A stretch of DNA of 64,000 nucleotides from Eublepharis macularius (Eukaryota > Chordata > Lepidosauria > Squamata > Eublepharidae): assembly GCF_028583425.1 (NCBI RefSeq), contig NC_072801.1:59659766-59723765 (forward strand). The letters run 5' to 3'. This document shows positions 59,301 to 64,000 of this stretch, in pieces. Made by a program: the position numbers and the translations under genes. Position 1 is the first letter of the stretch. Every line of letters begins with the position of its first letter. The notes under the pieces are model-generated. The model saw only the letters and a list, made by a program, of their open reading frames with translations, had not been told where the DNA came from and did no database searches.

Positions 59301-61239
59301 TCACCAAATCACAAAAATTAGTGAACCAAAAGGTAGAAAAGGTGGAAGGTATCTACCTACTAAGAGAACCGCTTCCAAGTGTGCAGAAAAACACAGCATT
59401 GTAAATCAACTAAAAGAAAAATAAGAAAAGGGAGGTGGGGGTGAAATTCCAGCTATAATGACAGCACACCTTTTCCAGGGAGCCTAGAATTTTTAAAAAA
59501 AAACCAGCTTAGAGTCACTTAAAGGAGGAAAAGGGGTGTGGGGAGAAATCAACTGCTGAAGATCTTACAGAATCCTGGAGGAGGTGATTTGGTGAAGCAG
59601 ATAACAGCCTTAGAGTGATTCCTTGCAGGCCCACAGCTTGGGTAACCAACTATCTGTACCTTGGTCTAAATTATTGCTAATGCTTTTTCTTGTGCCATGA
59701 ACAAATGCTTTGTTAATTCTGCATAAGCTGAGATTGCAGAGGCTGCGACCCATTCCGTATTTTCCTGGGATGTAGGTAAAGGTAGTCTCCAGTGCAAGCA
59801 CTGATTCATTACTGACCCATGGGGGGATGTCACATCACTACGTTTTCTTGGTAGACTTTTTGTTATGGGGTGGTTTGCCATTGCCTTCCCCAGTCATCTA
59901 CACTTTACCCCCAGGAAACTGGGTCCTCATTTTACCAACCTCGGAAGGATGGAAGGCTGACTCAACCTAGAGCTGGCTATTTGAACCTGGCTTCCGCCAG
60001 GATCGAACTCAGGTTGTGAGTAGAGCTTGGGCTGCAGTACTGCAGCTTATCACTCTGCACCATGGGGCTCTTTACTTGGGATGTAGAAATGAATAATCAT
60101 GCAGAAGAATGTAGGATGAATCAATTCAAATAGTGTGCTGGACTGTAAGATTGAAGTTAATGTTTTTCAAGAAATATAAAAGACATTACTTCCAAACTCA
60201 TTCATTTGGGAATATGTTACTTGATATTTCATTATGCCCCTGCCCCTTTTTTAAAAATTCTGAACTATTTTGAATTCTAGCATCACACCAAGTAATATCT
60301 GGACATCTTTGTGGGAAAGGTATGCCAATCAGTCACCGGATCCAGAAGCAAAAATCCAGGAAGGCCAAGCTTATCAGGCAAGTGCACTGCAGAAAAGCAG
60401 GAATGGTGGTGCCGCCATTCTTAGGGCAGGGCCTGAAGTTCTCCCAGAATGACAACTACCGATATCAGTGCCCAGGAGAATATTGCAGCTCTGCATGTTA
60501 GGAGAAACAGAAGGCCTAGAGAGGCTGGATACAGAGGGTGGATCCTCTTGGTCTTCTGTTAGTCCTATGGAAGAAGCACCCCTACTGAGCTCCCTCCCAG
60601 TCACTGTCTCCTGATCAGTCAAACCAGAAGTGGCAACCCTAGCTCTTTCATGCCCCAACCCGGATGCCCCAGACTAGGTCAATCTCAGAAGCTAAGCTGG
60701 TTTGTACTGGAATGGGAGACCACCAAGGAAAGCTAGAGTTGCTATCCAGAGGCCAGCAAAGCAATACCTCTCTGAACATCACTTTCTTTGATAACCCTAC
60801 AAAATCACCATAACTCAGCTGTGACTTTATAGCAAACCCCCCCAAGTTCTACCCTATCTAAAATGGTAATAAGAAGTAGAGCTGTGAATTCACTGGCAGA
60901 CAAAATTGAAAGCCAGAATTCAGCACCAAGGACAGCTGAATTCTACTGCTAATAAAACCCGCCTTGCCTAGATTTGGCTCATGATCTATTCTTACATGAG
61001 ATGAGTATAGAATTCTACCTTTCTTTTCTTTTGCACATTTATAGCTTATGGGACGTTTTGGGACCCCAGAAGAGGTAGCCTTGGGCGTCCTGTACCTTGC
61101 TGCTGATGGAACTTTCTGTACTGGTTTCAACCTCTTGGTCACTGGTGGAGCGGAAGTTGGCTTTGGGATGAAGAGTGAGGTGGATCCTCAGCCTGGCCCA
61201 TGGGCGAGTAGGAGCTCTCAAGATTCCTCTAGGAAGTAA
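50320..61239 (+). CDS. HSD17B14: HSD17B14-like dehydrogenase, copy C (nine exons, 284 aa; best-preserved copy)
   Basis: Likely NAD(P)-dependent alcohol/steroid dehydrogenase of the cytosol. Exons: 50320-50407, 53066-53110, 54223-54323, 55482-55548, 56168-56256, 56632-56736, 58775-58842, 60281-60377, 61045-61239 (TAA). They total 855 nt with no stops; start MTTYLRYPAK. Seen: TGGTRGIG (15-22), NNAG (96-99), tetrad N121, S148, Y161, K165 (SYNASK). At the end of beta-2 the sequence is VVFCSRA where human HSD17B14 has an Asp, so cofactor choice may differ. The PG motif after beta-6 is PS (ITPSNIW). Intron 8 starts with GC (gcaagt). A hAT lies 12 bp after the exon 3 donor, an L1 3' end lies in intron 6, and a perfect-TIR element ends 28 bp before exon 7. 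The AATAAA used by A and B has decayed. The most likely functional copy. Confidence 0.92.
51455..51690 (+). repeat. CORE-SINE-like element in intron 1 of copy C
   Basis: Aligned with 34240-34470 of copy B (cagtgagatgtggttatagc; gctgggtgatcttggggcag). Confidence 0.5.
51775..51924. mobile_element. 150-bp palindromic MITE, copy 1 of a close pair
   Basis: Begins ggctgcttccacacacgttg and ends caacgtgtgtggaaatggcc; flanked by the 3-bp repeat ata. Confidence 0.72.
51968..52117. mobile_element. 150-bp palindromic MITE, copy 2 of a close pair
   Basis: Begins ggctgcttccacacacgttg and ends caacgtgtgtggaaacggcc; flanked by the 3-bp repeat tgt. Same length and orientation as the copy 43 bp upstream, but with its own target duplication. 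Confidence 0.72.
52834..53083 (+). repeat. Local duplication producing a partial decoy exon 2 in copy C
   Basis: The intron 1 end and exon 2 start are duplicated: the first block ends in cttgtcttacag followed by tttgtcaaggtgccaagg (52936-52953), an 18-nt exon 2 piece; the second leads to the true exon 2 at 53066. Copy B has a single block. Confidence 0.75.
54336..54909. mobile_element. 574-bp GC-rich hAT element next to the exon 3 donor of copy C
   Basis: Ends cagggctggatctaggg / (complement) cagggccagatctaggg; flanks gctaaaat (54328-54335) and gctaaaac (54910-54917). It starts 12 bp after the last base of exon 3. Copy B lacks it. Confidence 0.85.
57104..58068 (+). mobile_element. 5'-truncated L1 LINE (ORF2 C-terminus and 3' end)
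   Basis: Broken plus-strand frames read NFYKMMYRWYITSEK, then VDLPVAKKVWETN and TTAARIVYAQYWKSDKLPT, the C-terminal end of vertebrate L1 ORF2, followed by a 3' UTR and an A-rich tail with AATAAATAAA-like sequence near 58030. Intron 6 of copies A and B is uninterrupted at this place. Confidence 0.82.
58439..58746. mobile_element. 308-bp element with perfect 38-bp terminal inverted repeats
   Basis: Left end ctattccaggagcagctgga through ctgatcctgg (58439-58476) is exactly complementary to the right end (58709-58746), and similarity continues about 10 bp further in. No clear target duplication. Absent from copies A and B. Superfamily not identified. Confidence 0.7.
59774..60077 (-). repeat. tRNA-derived SINE (ACCTTT type) in intron 7 of copy C
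   Basis: Minus-strand copy of the 18789 family, flanked by ctgggatgta / ttgggatgta. Copies A (near 2900) and B (near 43740) show the unoccupied site. Confidence 0.8.
60650..60845 (+). repeat. 5S-rRNA-derived SINE in intron 8 of copy C
   Basis: Contains tctcagaagctaagctggtt and gtactggaatgggagaccac, the clearest 5S internal promoter match of the three intron 8 copies. Confidence 0.78.
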
Positions 61240-61576
61240 TAGAGCTGTAAAATGGGGTTGGGATAAGAGCTAAGTGTCTAGCTATCATTTACTCAAAATC
61301 CTTACAAGAAAAAGTGCTCCAAAAAGATGTAGCATCATGAAGCTGTAGCAAAACGGAATAAAAAATGAGAGATTCGTGAGTCAGTGCAGTGTAGAGATTA
61401 GTGTTGAACTAGGAAGGTCCAGAAAGAAAGAGGGCAGCCCCATTTTGGATTCGGCTTCACCTGGCCCAGACTCTGATACTGTAAGCAGGAGCTCAGTCAT
61501 GGAATGTCCCTTCTGTAATTAGGCTTCAGTTTGTCAGACACATGCTCCAAAAGACGTGTCCATGAAATTGTACTTT

Positions 61577-61582
61577 ATTAAA
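61577..61582 (+). promoter_or_regulatory. Possible polyadenylation signal of copy C (ATTAAA variant)
   Basis: ATTAAA in tactttattaaatgc. The AATAAA of copies A and B is replaced by cagtatatatg at the aligned place (about 61658-61668), leaving this variant as the nearest candidate. Confidence 0.35.
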
Positions 61583-61979
61583 TGCTTCTTGTTGATGTTT
61601 TCTTTAGAATTCCTTTGACCAACAACTGTGCATGTTCTTATCCCAACTCCCATCATTCAGTATATATGTGGTTCAAAGAAACAAAGTGCCATAAATATGC
61701 TTTTGCTGTTTGGTTTTGATGCAGGAACATGAGTTTTTACCTGGACTTACCCTCCCTAGTTGAGCTGGGTCTTGTGCCCTCTCAGCTTCCTTTCCCTCAC
61801 CTCCAAGCTCTCTGTCTGAATTAGTTCACTTCTCCTTCTTTTAGATTGTTTATCTGTGGATTGTGCTTGCTTGCTGACAAAAGAACAGCAATTTTGCATG
61901 TCCTTCAAAAGTGGGACTTCTCCCCAAAGCGGTAGTGAAGTTGGTATGTATTTCTTCATCCTGGGATGTTTGTGTGTGT

Positions 61980-62490
61980 CATGTGCCATCGAGGCATTTC
62001 CAACTTATGGCGGCCATATGAATGAAAGACATCCCAAACATCCTGTCATTAACAGACTTGCTTAAATCTTGCAAACTGGAGGATGTGGCTTCTTTTCTTG
62101 AGTCAAGCCATCATATTTAGGGTCTTCAACCTTTATAACCACCTTCAACTTTTTCCTAGTGCTGTTGATTTGTTCAGAGTGTCTAGTCTTCTCATGATGT
62201 GACTAGATACAATAGCTTCAATTCTGTTATTTTAGCTTCTAGGGAGAAATGAAGCTTGATTTGATCTAGAACCCACTTCTTCGTCTTTTTGGCTGTCCGT
62301 GGTATCTGCAAAACTCTCCTCCAGCACCACATTTCAAATGAATCCATTTTCTTCCTGTCAGCTTTCTTCATTAACCAACTTTCACATCCAATCATAGTAA
62401 AGGGCAATACTATTGTGTGGATTATCTTGATCCCCAAAGAGCCATCCTGGAATACTGCCAAGCAATTCAACTGTTGAACCGAGGCTGCAA
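61980..62490 (-). mobile_element. RTE/L2-like LINE fragment 3' of copy C
   Basis: Minus-strand frames include CWRRVLQIPRTAKKTKKWVL; paralogous to 17880-18390 after copy A. Confidence 0.6.
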
Positions 62491-62895
62491 AAGTCATCCA
62501 AGTTTTTCAAATGCCACCATCAAAATATGTACTGTTTGAATTTTCAGGGAAGAACTTAGGCAATTTGAAAAATTTCCCCAGAAATACTACAGAAAGTCCG
62601 AGATTCCAAAAAATGGTTATCTGTCCTTTAAAATGGCTCTCATAACCTCTTGCCTGTATCCCCACCTTTGTAGACTTAGCAGCTGATGTCCTTAGCTAGC
62701 TTAAATTTCTCAAAGGGGGCCCAAAAACTGAATTTAAAAACAAGTTCACTGTAATTAGAACTTTTTTTGATGATATGACAGGAGTGGAGATGGGTATGTA
62801 ACAGTCAAAGGGAAGTCTTGGAAAAATCTGTCAAGAATGCTGTGAAAATTGTTATTGTTTTATTATTATTTATGTCACTTATAGTCCGTCTTTCC

Positions 62896-63105
62896 AGTGG
62901 TGTAGTGTGGGGGGGGGTCAGGGGAGCAGCTGCCCCAGGTGCAAAATTTTGAGGGGGCAGCACATCCACAGCCCCCCACCCCTGGGAGTGTTCTCAGCCC
63001 ACCTCCCTGCTCCTTCACCACAGCTGCCAGTGCTGCCACAGCCAGCTCAGTGCCCAGCAAGGCGAGCACCCTGGTGACTCAGCAGGTGGCATGGCAGGCA
63101 GCTCG
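62896..63105 (+). mobile_element. Left part of a GC-rich DNA-transposon-like repeat
   Basis: Begins cagtggtgtagtgtgggggg with a pyrimidine/purine-biased GC-rich body; cut off by the Penelope 3' fragment. Family uncertain. Confidence 0.35.
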
Positions 63106-63110
63106 CAGTT

Positions 63111-63205
63111 ATCACCACAGTGCATCTGATGAAGAGAACTGTGGTTCTCGAAAGCTTATGCTACAGTAAAGTTGGTTAGTCTTAAAAGTGCTACTGGACT
63201 CTTTA
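63111..63205 (+). mobile_element. Penelope-like element 3'-end fragment
   Basis: Contains gcatctgatgaagagaactg, ctcgaaagcttatgctacag and agtgctactggactctttat, matching in order the reverse complement of 28416-28510, the 3' end of the full element. Confidence 0.75.
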
Positions 63206-63209
63206 TTAT

Positions 63210-63486
63210 TTTGACCCTATTAAGGCTCTTTGTAGGCCTAACTGCTGCTTTAAGGAGTAAATGTCTTTATGGCTCACCTAGTGATTGACGGCAGTGTGCT
63301 GAGTTTTAGCTTTGGCAGCTAGATATTGGGCTGCATGTTGAGCTTGGGTGAGTTGCTGCTCTGTCACTGTAATTCTTTGCTCAGAAGGGTGAGCACGGGC
63401 TAAGGCTTCCTCTAACTTCTGCCTGGTGTCCTGGGCAGTGGATGCAAAAGTCCCTTTGTCTACAAGCAGACTGAAATTCCCCCCGT
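63210..63486 (-). other. Unidentified coding-like minus-strand stretch (coiled-coil composition)
   Basis: A minus-strand frame from about 63484 to 63285 reads LVDKGTFASTAQDTRQKLEE and later TEQQLTQAQHAAQYLAAK before a TAG, then stays open for about 23 more codons. Leu/Gln/Ala heptad-like spacing suggests a helical coil. There is no start codon. A retroelement gag or a processed-gene piece are both possible. Confidence 0.25.
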
Positions 63487-64000
63487 AGCTTGTCTAGTGA
63501 CTGATCTTTTAGATCTAGATTTGCATGGGCGTACACATTCATTCAGGGAACCCCAAAACCCCAAGCTGCGCAGCCTTATTTCTTAAGAGCCTCACAACTG
63601 TTTATTCTCACACTACTCCTGGAAGTCATTGCCGAGTGTCTGCAGGGGATTGAAGCTTCAGAAAGAGTTCAACTCCCATGGATTTTGTTCTTTTATAACC
63701 ACCCACTTCTCTAATTTATCCAAGGTAGGGATCTGCTTCAAAATTTTTGCAGTTTTCCGCAGGGAGTTTTAGGTGGGGTAGGAAATTTGCTCCTGGTCAA
63801 GGAGTTCCTACTCTCACTGCATGGTCATTCTTTTCTGAACAGCTTTTAATGGGTCCGTGCACCACAGTTAGTTAACCTCTAACTCTGGACCTATAACATG
63901 GACTTCAGCTCAGGGATGGGAAGAATTACAGCCATTGCTCTGCTGGGGTATGTTGAGCGGCAGGGCAAGGCGAGTCAGGAATAAAACTGAGCAAACCTAG
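63487..64000. other. Terminal spacer, no recognised feature
   Basis: No gene or named repeat. A minus-strand stretch near 63660-63800 stays open for about 40 codons and contains an IPTLDKLEKW-like run, too little to classify. Confidence 0.35.

Noticed and set aside
1-64000. CRISPR arrays, operons or bacterial defence systems
   Set aside because: The DNA is vertebrate; the only regular repeat array is the 295-bp transposon repeat, which has no spacer structure.

Overview
The window is vertebrate nuclear DNA, most likely from a squamate reptile (lizard or snake). This is inferred from split genes with GT/GC-AG introns, a tRNA-derived SINE ending in ACCTTT, 5S-rRNA-derived SINEs, CR1, L1 and RTE-like LINE pieces, Penelope-like elements and many hAT and Harbinger-like miniature elements. 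There is no prokaryotic signal.

The host content is one tandemly repeated gene: a short-chain dehydrogenase matching 17-beta-hydroxysteroid dehydrogenase 14 (HSD17B14), in three same-strand copies. Copy A (557-17023) enters the window in intron 4 and shows exons 5-9. Copies B (32663-45324) and C (50320-61239) have all nine exons, each with an 855-nt reading frame for 284 aa. Exon lengths and phases match between copies. Copy C keeps the dinucleotide fold motif, NNAG and the Asn-Ser-Tyr-Lys tetrad. Copy B keeps the tetrad but has NTVG in place of NNAG. Copy A has lost the catalytic Ser and Tyr. A fourth, broken unit lies between A and B: an inverted exon 1 with its promoter and intron 1 (about 20240-22880) and a scrap of intron 6 (about 24330-24412).

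Layout: 1-17.6 kb, copy A, with a 12.46-kb hAT transposon (3955-16418) in its last intron. That transposon has 8-bp target duplications, terminal motif arrays, a seven-unit 295-bp tandem array and an intact 912-codon BED/hAT transposase. 17.6-32.6 kb, spacer with RTE and SINE pieces, the inverted fragment, a decayed Penelope relic, a gag/SCAN-like relic, and a Penelope-like element with an open RT plus GIY-YIG frame. 32.6-46.3 kb, copy B, with CR1 and several hAT elements in its introns. 46.3-50.3 kb, spacer paralogous to the A-B spacer but without the Penelope insertion. 50.3-61.7 kb, copy C, with an L1 3' end, a hAT next to exon 3 and a perfect-TIR element next to exon 7. 61.7-64 kb, spacer paralogous to that after copy A, ending in repeats and an unidentified coding-like minus-strand stretch.

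Because the units are paralogous, each lacking copy gives the empty site for insertions in the others. The 5S-SINE in intron 8 and the RTE fragment 3' of the gene predate the duplications. Most DNA transposons, the L1, the CR1, the Penelope insertion and the ACCTTT SINEs came later.
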